64,000 nt of DNA from Gammaproteobacteria bacterium (GTDB lineage Bacteria; Pseudomonadota; Gammaproteobacteria; Steroidobacterales; Steroidobacteraceae): the NCBI GenBank assembly GCA_025355645.1, contig JANXZG010000042.1, positions 62,001 through 126,000 on the forward strand, read 5' to 3'. Position numbers and translations under genes: made by a program. This document shows positions 24,919 to 34,828 of this stretch, piece by piece (positions within the stretch are counted from its first letter, which is position 1; every line of letters begins with the position of its first letter). Under the pieces are notes generated by a model. That model was given only the letters and a program-made list of their open reading frames with translations, did not search any database and was not told the origin of the DNA.

Positions 24919-26904
24919 ATGCGCATGGACCCTGCTGAAATCCCCCGGCTTCAGGCCCTGCTTCGGCAGAGGCAATTCTCCGACGTGCTGGCGCAGGCTG
25001 ACGTGTTGCTTGCGGGCAGTCCCGATGAGCGGGAAGTACAATTGTTGGCGGCTATCGCGCTGCGCTACCTCGGCCGTCATACGGATGCGCTCGATAGGCT
25101 GGCCGCTCTCGAGGGTCGCCATCCACGTTTCAGTCGCCTGCATGAGGAACGGGGCCGGTGCTTCATTGACTTGAAGCAGGCACTCCCTGCACTCGACGCC
25201 TTCGAGCGCGCGGTGGCGATCAACCATTCGCTGCCCGGCAGCTGGCGCATGCTGGAAGGCCTCTACCGCATGACCGGACAGCAGGATAGGGCCCAACTGG
25301 CCGCAAAGCAGGCCAGTGACTTGCAGAAGGTACCGCGCGAGGTGCTCGGCGCGGCGAGTCTGTTTGCGGATGGCGAACTCGAGTTGGCTGAGCGCCTGGT
25401 TCGTGACTATCTAATACAAAATGGCGACCAGGTCGAAGCGATGCGGCTGCTTGCGAGCATCGGCATCAAGCGCCAGGTATTCGATGATGCCGAGATCCTG
25501 CTGGCGGCGGTCCTGCAGATGGATCCTTCGCATCGGGCAGCGCGTTGGGAACATGCCGGCGTGCTGGTCGAACTGAACCGCCATCAGGACGCCCGGCGCG
25601 AACTGGATCTGCTGCAACAGGACGACCCTGGCAATCGTGACTACAAAGCACTCTATGCCTACACCTACGCGGGCCTCGGGGAGCATGACCGGGCCATCGC
25701 GCTCTACCGCGAGCTGCTCGCCGGCGTGCCCGCGGATGCCGAGGCACATTTATCAATTGCGCATGCGCAGAAAACTCTGGGTCAGCGCGACGAGGCGATT
25801 GCCTCTTACCGCAAAGCTGCCGCCGACCGGCTCGATTTTGGCGATGCGTACTGGAGCCTTGCGAATCTTAAGACCTACCGGCTTACGGATGCAGAGCTCG
25901 CCCAGGTACGCGTTGCGGAAAGTGCGCCGGCGACCAATATGGTCGATCGGTATCATTTGTGTTTTGCGCTGGGCAAGGCATTGGAGGACCGGGGGGAGTT
26001 CGCCGAGTCCTTCCACTTCTACGAACGTGGCAACGCGCTGAAGCGCGCCGAAAGCAAGTACCAGGCGGAAATCATCGAAACCAACACGCGCATGCAGGTC
26101 GAGACCTGCACGCGCGAATTATTGGATGCCCGGCGCGGCTGGGGTGCACCGGACCCGGACCCGATCCTGATCGTCGGGCTGCCGCGCTCAGGCTCTACGC
26201 TGCTCGAGCAAATCCTGGCGTCTCACTCGAAGGTCGAAGGCACGCAGGAATTGCCGCTGGTCCAGCAGATGGTCGCAAAGCTCCGCGGCCGCGAATTCGA
26301 ACCCGGCTACCCGCGCTACCCGCGCGTCCTTGCAACGTTGAAGGCCGCGGACTGCCTCGCGCTGGGCCAGCAGTACCTGGCGGGCGCCCGGGCGTATCGC
26401 AGCCAGAAGCCGTATTTCGTCGACAAGATGCCGAATAATTTCCGCCACGTTGGGCTCATACATCTGATGTTACCGAATGCACGGATCATCGATGCGCGAC
26501 GCGAGCCCATGGCGTGCTGTTTTAGCAATTTCAAGCAGCTGTTCGCGAACGGCCAGGAGTTCACCTACTGCATCGATGACATCGCGCGTTATTACCGCAC
26601 TTATCTTGAGCTGATGGCCCACTGGGACCGGGTGCTGCCAGGCCGGATCCTGCGAATCCTGCACGAGGATGTCGTCAATGACCTCGAGGGCAACGTACAT
26701 CGGATGCTGGATTTCTGCGGGTTGCCCTTCGAGGCGCAATGTGTTGAGTTTCACAAGACCCAGCGTAGCGTGCGCACCGCGAGCTCCGAGCAGGTGCGTC
26801 AGCCGATCTATCGCGATGGGCTCGAGCAGTGGAAGCATTACGATCCCTGGCTCGGGCCGCTCAAGGCCGCGCTGGGCGATGCGATGCAACTCTGGCGCAC
26901 ATGA
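24919..26904 (+). CDS. TPR-sulfotransferase fusion protein, first copy
   Basis: A 661-residue protein in two parts. Residues 1 to about 400 contain tetratricopeptide-like helices (for example YTYAGLGEHDRAIALYREL and AHLSIAHAQKTLGQRDEAI). From about residue 412 on there is a sulfotransferase domain with the PAPS phosphosulfate loop ILIVGLPRSGSTLLEQIL and a 3'-phosphate site near RIIDARREPMACCFSNF. No signal peptide is seen, so it is probably cytoplasmic. The sulfated substrate is unknown. ATG 24919 or 24925 may be the start; neither has a recognisable ribosome site, and the upstream terminator abuts it. The stop overlaps the start of the next copy (ATGA), so both are translated together. Confidence 0.8.
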   Translation: MRMDPAEIPRLQALLRQRQFSDVLAQADVLLAGSPDEREVQLLAAIALRYLGRHTDALDRLAALEGRHPRFSRLHEERGRCFIDLKQALPALDAFERAVAINHSLPGSWRMLEGLYRMTGQQDRAQLAAKQASDLQKVPREVLGAASLFADGELELAERLVRDYLIQNGDQVEAMRLLASIGIKRQVFDDAEILLAAVLQMDPSHRAARWEHAGVLVELNRHQDARRELDLLQQDDPGNRDYKALYAYTYAGLGEHDRAIALYRELLAGVPADAEAHLSIAHAQKTLGQRDEAIASYRKAAADRLDFGDAYWSLANLKTYRLTDAELAQVRVAESAPATNMVDRYHLCFALGKALEDRGEFAESFHFYERGNALKRAESKYQAEIIETNTRMQVETCTRELLDARRGWGAPDPDPILIVGLPRSGSTLLEQILASHSKVEGTQELPLVQQMVAKLRGREFEPGYPRYPRVLATLKAADCLALGQQYLAGARAYRSQKPYFVDKMPNNFRHVGLIHLMLPNARIIDARREPMACCFSNFKQLFANGQEFTYCIDDIARYYRTYLELMAHWDRVLPGRILRILHEDVVNDLEGNVHRMLDFCGLPFEAQCVEFHKTQRSVRTASSEQVRQPIYRDGLEQWKHYDPWLGPLKAALGDAMQLWRT

Positions 26905-29039
26905 CGCTCAGTCATAACGATATCGGCACGCTAATCGCACTGGTCAACCAGGATCGCCTGGTGGAGGCTGAACAGCGTGCCATGGCGCTGCTGGGCAGGT
27001 ATCCCCGTGAGGGAATGCTGTGGAAAATCTTCGGTGTCACACAAGCCAGGCAGGGCAAGGATCCACTTGCGGCGATGCAAAAGACTGCCGAACTGATGCC
27101 CAACGATCCTGAAGCCCACGGGAACCTCGGTGCAGTCCTCCACGACCAGAAACTATGGGAGCAGGCACTGGTCAGCCTGCGCCGCGCGCTACAGCTGCAG
27201 CCGAACGATGCTGATGCGCTGGTCAACGCAGCCGATTCGCTGCGCGAGCTGGGGCGCGCGGCGCAGGCCGTGCCGTTGTATCAGCGCGCACTGAAGATCA
27301 ATCCGCAGCAGCTGATCGCGCAGAACGACCTCGGCAATGTGTTGCTGCAGCTTGGAGAGGTTGAGCAGGCGCAGCGTGCCTACCAGCTGGCGCTGAGGCT
27401 CAAACCCGAGGACGCGCAGGTCCGCTTCAACCTGGCCAACGCGCAGCGCCTGGCGGGCAATTATGCAGAGGCGCTGGTCGGCAGCCAGCAGGCGCTGGCG
27501 CTGGACCCTGCCCTCGGCGCGGCCTACAACAATGCGGGACTCTCGCTGGTGGGCCTCGGGCGCCATGAGGAGGCGGCCGGCCATTTCCGTCGCGCCCTGG
27601 CCTCAGGACCTGTCAGCGTCGATTTGCTCTGCAACCTGAGCAATACCTTACGGGACATGGGTGATCGGCGCGAGGCCGCGGCCTTGTATCGACAGGCGAT
27701 CGAACTCGATCCGGCGCATGTCGAGAGCCACTGTAACCTCGGCAACATGCTGTTCCAGATGCACAGGATCGATGAATCAGCGGCCAGTTACCGGCGCGCG
27801 CTTGCGCTCAAACCCGATCATGCGGCTGCGCACACGAGCCTAGCCGTTGTTCTAAGACACCAGCGGCGCGCCGCGGAGGCCGAAGCCAGTTGCCGGGCGG
27901 CGCTCGCGCTCGACCCGAACTATGCCGAGGCGCTGCATGTGCAGGGTGAGTTGCGCGCGGATCGGGGAGAATTTGCGGATGCGGAGCAGTGGTTCCGCCG
28001 CGCCATTGCGGCCAAGCCCGATAACGCGGCTGCTTACAGCAGCATCTCCACCCATCGCAAGCTCACGCTGAACGATCAGGAGTGGCTGCAGGGGGCTGAA
28101 AGCCTGCTGGCCAAGCGATTGCCACTCGAGCAGCAGATCGGCCTGTACTTTTCCATCGGCAAATATTTCGATGATACCGGGCAGTACGATCAGGCATTTT
28201 CGAATTACGAACGCGCCAATGAACTGACCAAGCGCTATGGCGCCGTTTACGATCCGGTGAAACTGACAGCGCGTGTCGATGAGATCATCGGTCGGCTCGA
28301 TCCTTCTCTCGTGCAGCAGCGCCAGCCGGGCGCATCGGACTCGGACCTGCCGGTGCTTGTCGTCGGCATGCCCCGATCCGGCACGTCGCTGGTCGAACAG
28401 ATCCTGGCCTCTCATCCGTCCGTACATGGGGCCGGCGAAGTGACTTTCTGGAACAGCGCATTCAATGCCTACCGCAAGGCCGTTCCGATTTCTGGCCTTG
28501 CCGAGAATTACCTGGAGCGCCTGACGGCAGGCTCAGGCGCGGCAGTTCGCGTCGTTGACAAGATGCCGGCGAACTTCATGCATGAGGGGTTGGTCCATAT
28601 GGCATTCCCGCGGGCGCGAATCATCCATGTACGACGCGACCCGCTTGATACCTGCCTGTCGATTTATTTCCAGAATTTTTTCAACATGGGTCCGCATGGA
28701 AACGACTTAGTGGCCCTCGCGCATTACTATCGCGAATACCGGCGCCTGACCGACTATTGGCGCGGGTTGCTGCCCAAGAATTCGCTCATCGAGATCTCCT
28801 ACGAGGCGTTGATCGAGGACCAGGAAGGGCAATCCCGGCGGATGCTGGAATTCATTGGGCTGCCCTGGGACCCGCGAACTCTGGATTTTTACAAGACCGA
28901 CCGGCTGGTGCTCACGGCGAGCCGGTGGCAGGTGCGCCAGAAGATCCATGGCGCGTCGGCGGGACGCTGGCGCAACTATGAGAAATATATCGGGCCGCTT
29001 CAAGTTGCGCTGGGCGATATCCTCGCCGACGCGCCTTAA
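26901..29039 (+). CDS. TPR-sulfotransferase fusion protein, second copy
   Basis: A 712-residue relative of the preceding protein. About a dozen tetratricopeptide repeats cover residues 10-430, more regular than in the first copy ([41 protein letters not shown]). The sulfotransferase domain begins near residue 482 with [17 protein letters not shown], and the 3'-phosphate region is [21 protein letters not shown] 26901 overlaps the stop of the first copy; an in-frame reading from 26829 would run inside that gene. The pair looks like an old tandem duplication with strong divergence. Its stop overlaps the stop of the converging phnW gene. Confidence 0.83.
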   Translation: MTLSHNDIGTLIALVNQDRLVEAEQRAMALLGRYPREGMLWKIFGVTQARQGKDPLAAMQKTAELMPNDPEAHGNLGAVLHDQKLWEQALVSLRRALQLQPNDADALVNAADSLRELGRAAQAVPLYQRALKINPQQLIAQNDLGNVLLQLGEVEQAQRAYQLALRLKPEDAQVRFNLANAQRLAGNYAEALVGSQQALALDPALGAAYNNAGLSLVGLGRHEEAAGHFRRALASGPVSVDLLCNLSNTLRDMGDRREAAALYRQAIELDPAHVESHCNLGNMLFQMHRIDESAASYRRALALKPDHAAAHTSLAVVLRHQRRAAEAEASCRAALALDPNYAEALHVQGELRADRGEFADAEQWFRRAIAAKPDNAAAYSSISTHRKLTLNDQEWLQGAESLLAKRLPLEQQIGLYFSIGKYFDDTGQYDQAFSNYERANELTKRYGAVYDPVKLTARVDEIIGRLDPSLVQQRQPGASDSDLPVLVVGMPRSGTSLVEQILASHPSVHGAGEVTFWNSAFNAYRKAVPISGLAENYLERLTAGSGAAVRVVDKMPANFMHEGLVHMAFPRARIIHVRRDPLDTCLSIYFQNFFNMGPHGNDLVALAHYYREYRRLTDYWRGLLPKNSLIEISYEALIEDQEGQSRRMLEFIGLPWDPRTLDFYKTDRLVLTASRWQVRQKIHGASAGRWRNYEKYIGPLQVALGDILADAP

Positions 29040-30142
29040 GCCGCCGCGCGTACCCCCATGCTGTTGATCGCAGCGCCAATGGCCGCGACGGCACGGCGCA
29101 TGATCGCCGGATCGATCGCCCCGATGCACCCCACCCGGAATGTCTCCACTGCGGTCAGTTTGCCCGGATAGAGAATGAATCCCTGGTCACGCACGCGCCG
29201 GTAAAACTCCGCAAACTGGTACGCCGGATCCGCCGGGGCGTGGAACGTCACGATGATCGGCGCCTGCAGCGCATCGGGCAAGAAGGTCTTGAACCCAAGC
29301 GCCCGCATGCCATCAACAAGCGCCGCGCAGTTCGCCTGGTAGCGCGCCTGGCGCGCTGCAAGCCCTCCCGCGCGCTGATACTGGTCGATGGCGGCATGCA
29401 GTGCCGCCATGACATGGGTGGGCGGGGTATAGCGCCATTGACCGGTTTTTTGCATGTATTGCCACTGGTCCAGCAGGTCGAGTGCAAGCGAGTGACTGTT
29501 GCCCGCGGCCCCTTCCAAAGCGGCCCGGCGCATGATCACAAAGCCCATGCCCGGTACGCCTTCGAGGCATTTGCCGGATGCCGCGATCAGCGCATCAAAG
29601 GCAAGCTTGCGCGCATCAATCGGGATCGCCCCGTAGGAGCTCATGGCATCGATGATCAGGCGACGCCCACGTCGTGCCACCGTGGCCGCGATCTCCGCAA
29701 GTGGGTTCAGGATGCCGGTTCCGGTCTCGCAATGCACCTGCGCGACGTGGCTGATGGAAGGATCTGCCGCGAGCGCTGCATCGATGCGCGCGACATTCGC
29801 GGGTTCCTGCTCGCTATGCTCGAGTACCACGGCCTCGCGCCCCAGGTACGCCAGGATCTTGACGATGCGCTTGCAGTAGCTGCCGTTGTCCGGCACCAGC
29901 ACTTTGCTGCCCTTGGGCACCAGCGTGCCAAGTGCCGCCTCAACTGAAAAAGTGCCGCTGCCCTGCATCGGCACGCAGACGTGCGAATCCTGGGCATCGA
30001 CGATCCCGACCAGGTCCTTGCAGACTGATGCGGTCATCGCATTAAACGCGTTGTCCCAGGAGCCCCAGTCAAAGAGCATGGCCGCCTTGGTCTGTGCGGT
30101 CGTGGTCAGTGGTCCGGGTGTCAGCAGTATGGGGTCGCTCAT
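29036..30142 (-). CDS. phnW: 2-aminoethylphosphonate:pyruvate aminotransferase
   Basis: A 368-residue PLP enzyme of aminotransferase class V. The start [19 protein letters not shown], the segment [11 protein letters not shown] and [14 protein letters not shown] are typical for PhnW. D165 in IIDAMSSYG and the PLP lysine K191 in [14 protein letters not shown] occupy the expected positions. The reaction turns 2-aminoethylphosphonate and pyruvate into phosphonoacetaldehyde and alanine. It lies 17 bases after the FAD oxidoreductase gene in the same transcript. Neither PhnX (phosphonoacetaldehyde hydrolase) nor PhnA is in the window, so the next step must be encoded elsewhere or be done by an unassigned enzyme. 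Confidence 0.87.
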   Translation of the reverse strand: MSDPILLTPGPLTTTAQTKAAMLFDWGSWDNAFNAMTASVCKDLVGIVDAQDSHVCVPMQGSGTFSVEAALGTLVPKGSKVLVPDNGSYCKRIVKILAYLGREAVVLEHSEQEPANVARIDAALAADPSISHVAQVHCETGTGILNPLAEIAATVARRGRRLIIDAMSSYGAIPIDARKLAFDALIAASGKCLEGVPGMGFVIMRRAALEGAAGNSHSLALDLLDQWQYMQKTGQWRYTPPTHVMAALHAAIDQYQRAGGLAARQARYQANCAALVDGMRALGFKTFLPDALQAPIIVTFHAPADPAYQFAEFYRRVRDQGFILYPGKLTAVETFRVGCIGAIDPAIMRRAVAAIGAAINSMGVRAAA

Positions 30143-30159
30143 GATGTAGCTGGTATCCT

Positions 30160-31290
30160 TTACTTGAATAGATCGCCTATGACTTCTTCGCCGATCGCAA
30201 ATCCTGTTGATGCGCCGATGCCGCTCGTGACCACGACCAGGCGCACGGCGGGCGAGGGCGCATCGATCAGTGCCGCCCGGTCCGGTGCTACCGCATAGGT
30301 TCCGATCCAGCGCTCCCGCACGGCGGGCGCCGCTGCGCCCATGACCCGCCGATATTCCGCCAGGATCAGATCATCCACTGTGGCGTCCGAGAACGGCTGG
30401 TCGGCCGTATCATAATGATGACTGTCGCCAACTACCAGACTGCCATCGAGGGCCTGCGCGACGATCAGGTGGATGCCATGATGCAGGTATTCGCCTTGCT
30501 GCGCCTTGAGCTGCTGGCGCAAGGCAAGGGCCTCGGGCAGGCGGGCAAACCCGCCGTAACGCAGCAGGCTCAGATCCGACATCAAGGTGCCCGGCATCTC
30601 GAATCCGGGGCTCTCCAGACGCAGCATCTGCAGCTTGCAACGGCTGACCCGGTGTGCCGCAAGACGCTCTGGGAACAGCGTGCTGAGGTCATCGCCCGGG
30701 CATACGGCGACGGCCTCCGCGCTCACCGGTCCGCGAGCGGTGTTTAGGGTTGTATCTTCGAGCGCCTGCACGGCGGTATTCCAAAGAAATTCCACGCCCT
30801 GTGTCTCCGCGAGCCAGGCGGCAATGCGCGGTATCGCCTCGCGCGGTTCGATGCGCAGTTCATGCGGACTGGCCAGCACCGCCTTGTGCCCAGCCGAGTC
30901 CAGGCGCGGGCTACGCTTGCGCGCAGCGGCAGCGTCCAGCAGCTCGCAGCCCTGCGCCATGTCGGTCGCCATGAACGCCTCGAGCACTGCGACTGCCTCC
31001 ATCCGCTGTGCGGCCAGCCACATTCCGCGCTGATGCACGACGATGCCGGCCTGATGTTCAAGCTCGTGCCAGATATCACGCGTGCGCCGAGCCCGCGGCC
31101 AGATTGTGTCGTGGTCCTGGCCCGTGACAGTGATAACGCCGAAATTGCGGATCGATGCGCCAAGTGCCCGCGCCCCGCGCTCAATCACGACGACGGACAG
31201 TCCGCGGCGCGCCGCCGCGAGCGCGCATCCCAGGCCAACAATGCCCGCACCGACCACGGCCAATTCATATTTGTGCGGGCGTTTGCTCAT
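30160..31290 (-). CDS. FAD-dependent aminophosphonate oxidoreductase (TIGR03364 type)
   Basis: A 376-residue DAO-like flavoenzyme. The FAD motif is [19 protein letters not shown] with the acidic end [19 protein letters not shown] and the C-terminal [15 protein letters not shown] are characteristic of the group. TIGR03364 proteins were defined by their proximity to phosphonate genes and proposed to oxidatively deaminate an aminophosphonate that differs from plain aminoethylphosphonate, such as an N-methylated or hydroxylated form. Placement directly before phnW agrees well: both would deliver phosphonoacetaldehyde or a close analogue. It probably starts the transcript, with the promoter in the short gap to the divergent MFS gene. 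Confidence 0.8.
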   Translation of the reverse strand: MSKRPHKYELAVVGAGIVGLGCALAAARRGLSVVVIERGARALGASIRNFGVITVTGQDHDTIWPRARRTRDIWHELEHQAGIVVHQRGMWLAAQRMEAVAVLEAFMATDMAQGCELLDAAAARKRSPRLDSAGHKAVLASPHELRIEPREAIPRIAAWLAETQGVEFLWNTAVQALEDTTLNTARGPVSAEAVAVCPGDDLSTLFPERLAAHRVSRCKLQMLRLESPGFEMPGTLMSDLSLLRYGGFARLPEALALRQQLKAQQGEYLHHGIHLIVAQALDGSLVVGDSHHYDTADQPFSDATVDDLILAEYRRVMGAAAPAVRERWIGTYAVAPDRAALIDAPSPAVRLVVVTSGIGASTGFAIGEEVIGDLFK

Positions 31291-31327
31291 GCGACACTGT
31301 ATGGTTTACCGGCAACAGAATTATCGC

Positions 31328-32584
31328 ATGAGTTCAGCGCAATCCACGACAACGCCCGCCTCAGCGGGTAAATTCGCGGCTTTTAAAGATTCGGGCTTCC
31401 GCTATTTCGTGCTGTTATCGGCGAGTGCGATGCTTGCGGATAACGTCGAGCACGTGATTACTTATTACGCGGCCTACCGGCGCTTCCATTCGCCCTCGCT
31501 GGGTGGCTTTGCGGTCATTTCGCACTGGGTGCCCTACCTTCTTTTCTCGATCCCGATCGGCGCGCTGACGGATCGGTTCGATCCGCGCCGCCTGATCCAG
31601 ATCGGCATGCTGCTTTTCATTAGCGTATCGCTCGCTTGGGGCGTGCTGATCATGACCGACACCCTGCAGATCTGGCATGCCTGGGTACTTCTCGTGCTGC
31701 ACGGTCTTGCCGGCGTGTTCTGGTCAGCCCCTTCGCAGGTGCTCTTATTCGACATCGTTGGTCCTGGCAAAATAGAAAGCGCGGTGCGGCTCAATGCGAC
31801 GATGCGCTACCTCGGCATGCTGGTAGGGCCCGCCCTCGGGATGGTGCTGCTGTCTCTGGGCGCCTCCCATGGCCTGTTCGTCAACGCCATGATCTATGTG
31901 CCGTTTTACCTGTGGTTGTGCACGGCTCCGTATGGCCCCAAATTTCGTGCGGCAGGCGCCATGGTGCGGCCGGCGTTGCGCGGCCTTGAAGATGTCATCG
32001 CCACTTTCAAGTCAGTGCGCAATAACCGCACACTGGTATCGATGATGCTGCTGTCCGGGGGCGCCGCGCTGATCATCGGCAATGCCTACCAGGCGCAGAT
32101 GCCGCAATTTGCGCTGGACCTGCAGCATGGTTACTACGGATTCATGTATGGCTTGCTGCTCGCTGCCGATGCCTCGGGCGCATTGCTCGGCGGCATTGCG
32201 CTGGAGGCGGGCGGAGCGATGCGCGCGCGCCCATCAAGCGCGATCCTGCTCGCCTTACTATGGTGTATTGCGATGGGTGGATTTGCGCTGAGCCTTTCGT
32301 ATTTGCCGGCTGTTGTGTGCCTGTTTGCCGCCGGGTTTCTCGAGCTGTCGTTCAACTCAATGTCGATGGCGCTAATACAGCTAAACGCGCCGAACGAGAT
32401 TCGCGGCCGGGTCATCGGTGTCTATACGATGGCGAGCCTCGGTGCGCGCACCTTCAGTGGCGCCAGCGTAGGGTTGTTGGGCGGAGTGATCGGTGTGCAC
32501 CATTCGCTCGCCTTGAGCGCATTGGTGCTGTTTATCGGCCTTTCGGTGCTATTGAGGGTATGTTCCCGTAGCCAACTCGGCTAG
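31328..32584 (+). CDS. MFS transporter
   Basis: A 418-residue membrane protein with about eleven to twelve helices. The loop GALTDRFDPRRLIQ after the second helix matches the MFS motif, and the overall pattern resembles MFS_3 exporters of the EntS type. ATG 31328 is chosen because earlier in-frame starts overlap the divergent FAD oxidoreductase gene. It is divergent from the phnW transcript and 36 bases before the ABC-F gene. It could export a product or toxic intermediate of phosphonate breakdown, or be unrelated; nothing in sequence decides this. Confidence 0.75.
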   Translation: MSSAQSTTTPASAGKFAAFKDSGFRYFVLLSASAMLADNVEHVITYYAAYRRFHSPSLGGFAVISHWVPYLLFSIPIGALTDRFDPRRLIQIGMLLFISVSLAWGVLIMTDTLQIWHAWVLLVLHGLAGVFWSAPSQVLLFDIVGPGKIESAVRLNATMRYLGMLVGPALGMVLLSLGASHGLFVNAMIYVPFYLWLCTAPYGPKFRAAGAMVRPALRGLEDVIATFKSVRNNRTLVSMMLLSGGAALIIGNAYQAQMPQFALDLQHGYYGFMYGLLLAADASGALLGGIALEAGGAMRARPSSAILLALLWCIAMGGFALSLSYLPAVVCLFAAGFLELSFNSMSMALIQLNAPNEIRGRVIGVYTMASLGARTFSGASVGLLGGVIGVHHSLALSALVLFIGLSVLLRVCSRSQLG

Positions 32585-32620
32585 AATCCTCGCCCCGGTT
32601 ATGAGCCTCCAGGCCAGTCA

Positions 32621-34225
32621 ATGCTTGCTACCACCAACGTCGCCATCCAGTTTGGCGCGAAACCCCTGTTTGAACAGGTCACGGTCAAATTCTCTGACGG
32701 CAACCGCTACGGCCTGATCGGCGCGAACGGCTGCGGGAAATCCACGCTGATGAAGATCCTGGGCGGCGACCTTGAGCCGAGCGCCGGGGACGTGATGCTG
32801 CAGGCCGGCATGCGCCTCGGCAAGCTGAACCAGAACCAGTTCGGTTACGAGGATGACCGGGTGCTCGATGTCGTGATGCGCGGCCATGCCGAGTTATGGG
32901 CGGCCATGCAGGAGCGCGATCGCATCTACGCAAACCCTGATGCCACCGATGCCGATTACATGCGCGCGGCAAACCTCGAAAGTACCTTTGCTGAATTCGG
33001 CGGCTATGACGCGGAGGCCAGGGCGGGCGCCATCCTGGCGGATGCGGGCATAGCCGAGAGCCGCCATAACGGACCGATGCGCGAGGTGCCACCCGGCCTT
33101 AAACTGCGCGTGTTGCTGGCCCAGGCGCTGTTCTCCCAGCCTGACGTGCTGCTGCTCGATGAGCCCACGAATAACCTCGACATCAACTCGATCCGCTGGC
33201 TGGAAGGCGCGCTGAATAACTATAACGCGACGATGCTGATCATCAGCCATGATCGGCATTTTCTGAATCAGGTCTGCACGCACATCGCCGACCTTGATTA
33301 TCAGCAATTGAAGGTCTATCCCGGCAACTATGATGACTTCATGCTGGCCTCGATCCAGGCGCGCCAGCGCGTCGAGGCTGCGAACGCCAAGGCCAAGGAC
33401 AAGATCTCGGATCTGCAGGAATTCGTGCGCCGCTTCTCCGCGAACGCCTCGAAGGCGCGCCAGGCCACCTCGCGCAAGCGCCAGCTCGAGAAAATAAAGA
33501 TCGAGGAGATCCGCCCCTCGTCGCGCCAGAATCCTTATATCCGCTTCGAGCAGGGCAAGAAGCTGTACCGCAACGCCGTGACGGTCGAGAAGCTGTCATT
33601 CCGTTATCCCGGGACCGACACCGATGTGCTGAACAAGGTCAGTTTTGGCATCGAGGCGGCAGAACGCATTGCGATCATCGGCCCGAACGGCGTTGGCAAA
33701 TCGACGCTGATGCGATGCCTTGCGGGCGAGCTGCGTCCCGATGCCGGGCGCATCGAATGGGTCGAGAACGCGCAGGTAGGCTACATGCCGCAAGATCCGC
33801 AGGCCGAGTTCGACGTCAAGGCGGACCTGTTCTCGTGGATGTCCACGTATACCGGCAAGGCGGACGACGATCAGCTCGTGCGCGCAACCCTCGGCCGGCT
33901 GCTGTTCTCGGGGGATGAAACCAAGAAATCAGTCAAGGTGCTATCGGGCGGCGAGAAGGGGCGGATGATCTACGGCAAGCTGATGTTGATGAGGCCCAAT
34001 GTACTGCTGATGGATGAGCCCACGAATCACATGGACATGGAGACGATCGAGTCCTTGCAGATTGGGCTCGAACATTTCCCCGGCACCCTGATCTTTGTTT
34101 CGCATGATCGGGAGTTCGTAGGCGGCCTCGCTACGCGAATCATTGAGCTCAAGCCCGGCGGGCTTATCAGTGACTTCAAGGGCACCTACGATGAATATCT
34201 CGCGAGGCAAGGCATTGAGGCCTGA
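32621..34225 (+). CDS. ybiT: ABC-F family ATPase YbiT
   Basis: A 534-residue cytoplasmic protein with two ATP-binding cassettes and no membrane segment. Walker A motifs are GANGCGKST and GPNGVGKST; Walker B regions are [11 protein letters not shown] and [11 protein letters not shown]. The signature of the first half is unusual ([15 protein letters not shown]), as in Escherichia coli YbiT, and the second is LSGGEKGRM. The P-site linker region between the cassettes is rich in charged residues ([19 protein letters not shown]). ABC-F proteins bind the ribosomal E site and relieve stalled translation; the precise task of YbiT is less well defined. Full length. Confidence 0.9.
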   Translation: MLATTNVAIQFGAKPLFEQVTVKFSDGNRYGLIGANGCGKSTLMKILGGDLEPSAGDVMLQAGMRLGKLNQNQFGYEDDRVLDVVMRGHAELWAAMQERDRIYANPDATDADYMRAANLESTFAEFGGYDAEARAGAILADAGIAESRHNGPMREVPPGLKLRVLLAQALFSQPDVLLLDEPTNNLDINSIRWLEGALNNYNATMLIISHDRHFLNQVCTHIADLDYQQLKVYPGNYDDFMLASIQARQRVEAANAKAKDKISDLQEFVRRFSANASKARQATSRKRQLEKIKIEEIRPSSRQNPYIRFEQGKKLYRNAVTVEKLSFRYPGTDTDVLNKVSFGIEAAERIAIIGPNGVGKSTLMRCLAGELRPDAGRIEWVENAQVGYMPQDPQAEFDVKADLFSWMSTYTGKADDDQLVRATLGRLLFSGDETKKSVKVLSGGEKGRMIYGKLMLMRPNVLLMDEPTNHMDMETIESLQIGLEHFPGTLIFVSHDREFVGGLATRIIELKPGGLISDFKGTYDEYLARQGIEA

Positions 34226-34236
34226 CCGGCAACGCC

Positions 34237-34653
34237 TCAGGCCAAGGTAAGCACGGCGCCTGCGATCATCAGCACCGCGCCGAGCACCGACTTCCAGGAC
34301 AGCGACTCACCGAGGACCAGGGCGGCTAGCCCCAAGGTGAATACCAGGCTCAGCTTGTCGATTGGCGCGACGCGCACGGCGGGTGCAAGCGATAGCGCCT
34401 TGAAGTACGCGATCCAGGACAGGCCCGTGGCAAGCCCGGAGAGCGCCAGGAAGACCCATGCTCGTGTCGATAGTAGCGGCAGGCTCGCCTGCTCGTTGCG
34501 GGCAAACACCAGGCCCCAGGCGAGCAGCAGCACGACACCGGTGCGTATCGCGACGGCAAGGTTCGACGGAATTCCTTCCAGCCCCAGCTTGGCAAGGACT
34601 GCCGTGGCGCCCGCCGCAAACGCACCAAGAATTGCGTAGCTCAGCCAGTTCAT
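34237..34653 (-). CDS. Half-size EamA/DMT family membrane protein
   Basis: A 138-residue protein of four to five membrane helices, a single EamA domain (GATAVLAKLGLEGIPSNLAVAIR, LSWIAYFKALSLAPAVRVAPIDKL, LGESLSWKSVLGAVLM). Such single-domain forms are thought to work as dimers. It is complete rather than a truncated two-domain protein: family members of about 140 residues are common. It stands alone on the minus strand, converging on ybiT and divergent from the porin gene. Substrate unknown. Confidence 0.8.
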   Translation of the reverse strand: MNWLSYAILGAFAAGATAVLAKLGLEGIPSNLAVAIRTGVVLLLAWGLVFARNEQASLPLLSTRAWVFLALSGLATGLSWIAYFKALSLAPAVRVAPIDKLSLVFTLGLAALVLGESLSWKSVLGAVLMIAGAVLTLA

Positions 34654-34828
34654 TGTCTAGGCTCCCGTGAGTTTATAAGTCCCTCAGCACCATCCTGAGC
34701 GTGAGTGTGCACCTTGTCATCTGTTTGAAACACAGCTGTCAGATACTGGCGCGATTCGACAAACGGGCGTTGCAAAAGACCCACAGTCATCGGATTTATC
34801 TGCCACATTCCGCAGGAGTTACTGAAGC
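34654..34828. promoter_or_regulatory. Divergent intergenic region, EamA gene / porin gene
   Basis: The gap of 175 bases must hold promoters for both genes. CTCAG/CTGAG (around 34684-34699) can form a small hairpin, and TTGTCA stands at 34714-34719, but I cannot match a good -10 box at the right distance. AGGAG at 34814-34818 is the ribosome site for the porin start. Nothing else is recognisable. Confidence 0.4.

Noticed and set aside
29240..29947. 235-codon plus-strand open frame opposite phnW
   Set aside because: Antisense to a PLP enzyme with all key residues; no independent evidence.
29036..30142. Serine:glyoxylate or alanine:glyoxylate aminotransferase
   Set aside because: [22 protein letters not shown] and [12 protein letters not shown] follow PhnW, and the neighbour is a phosphonate-associated oxidoreductase.
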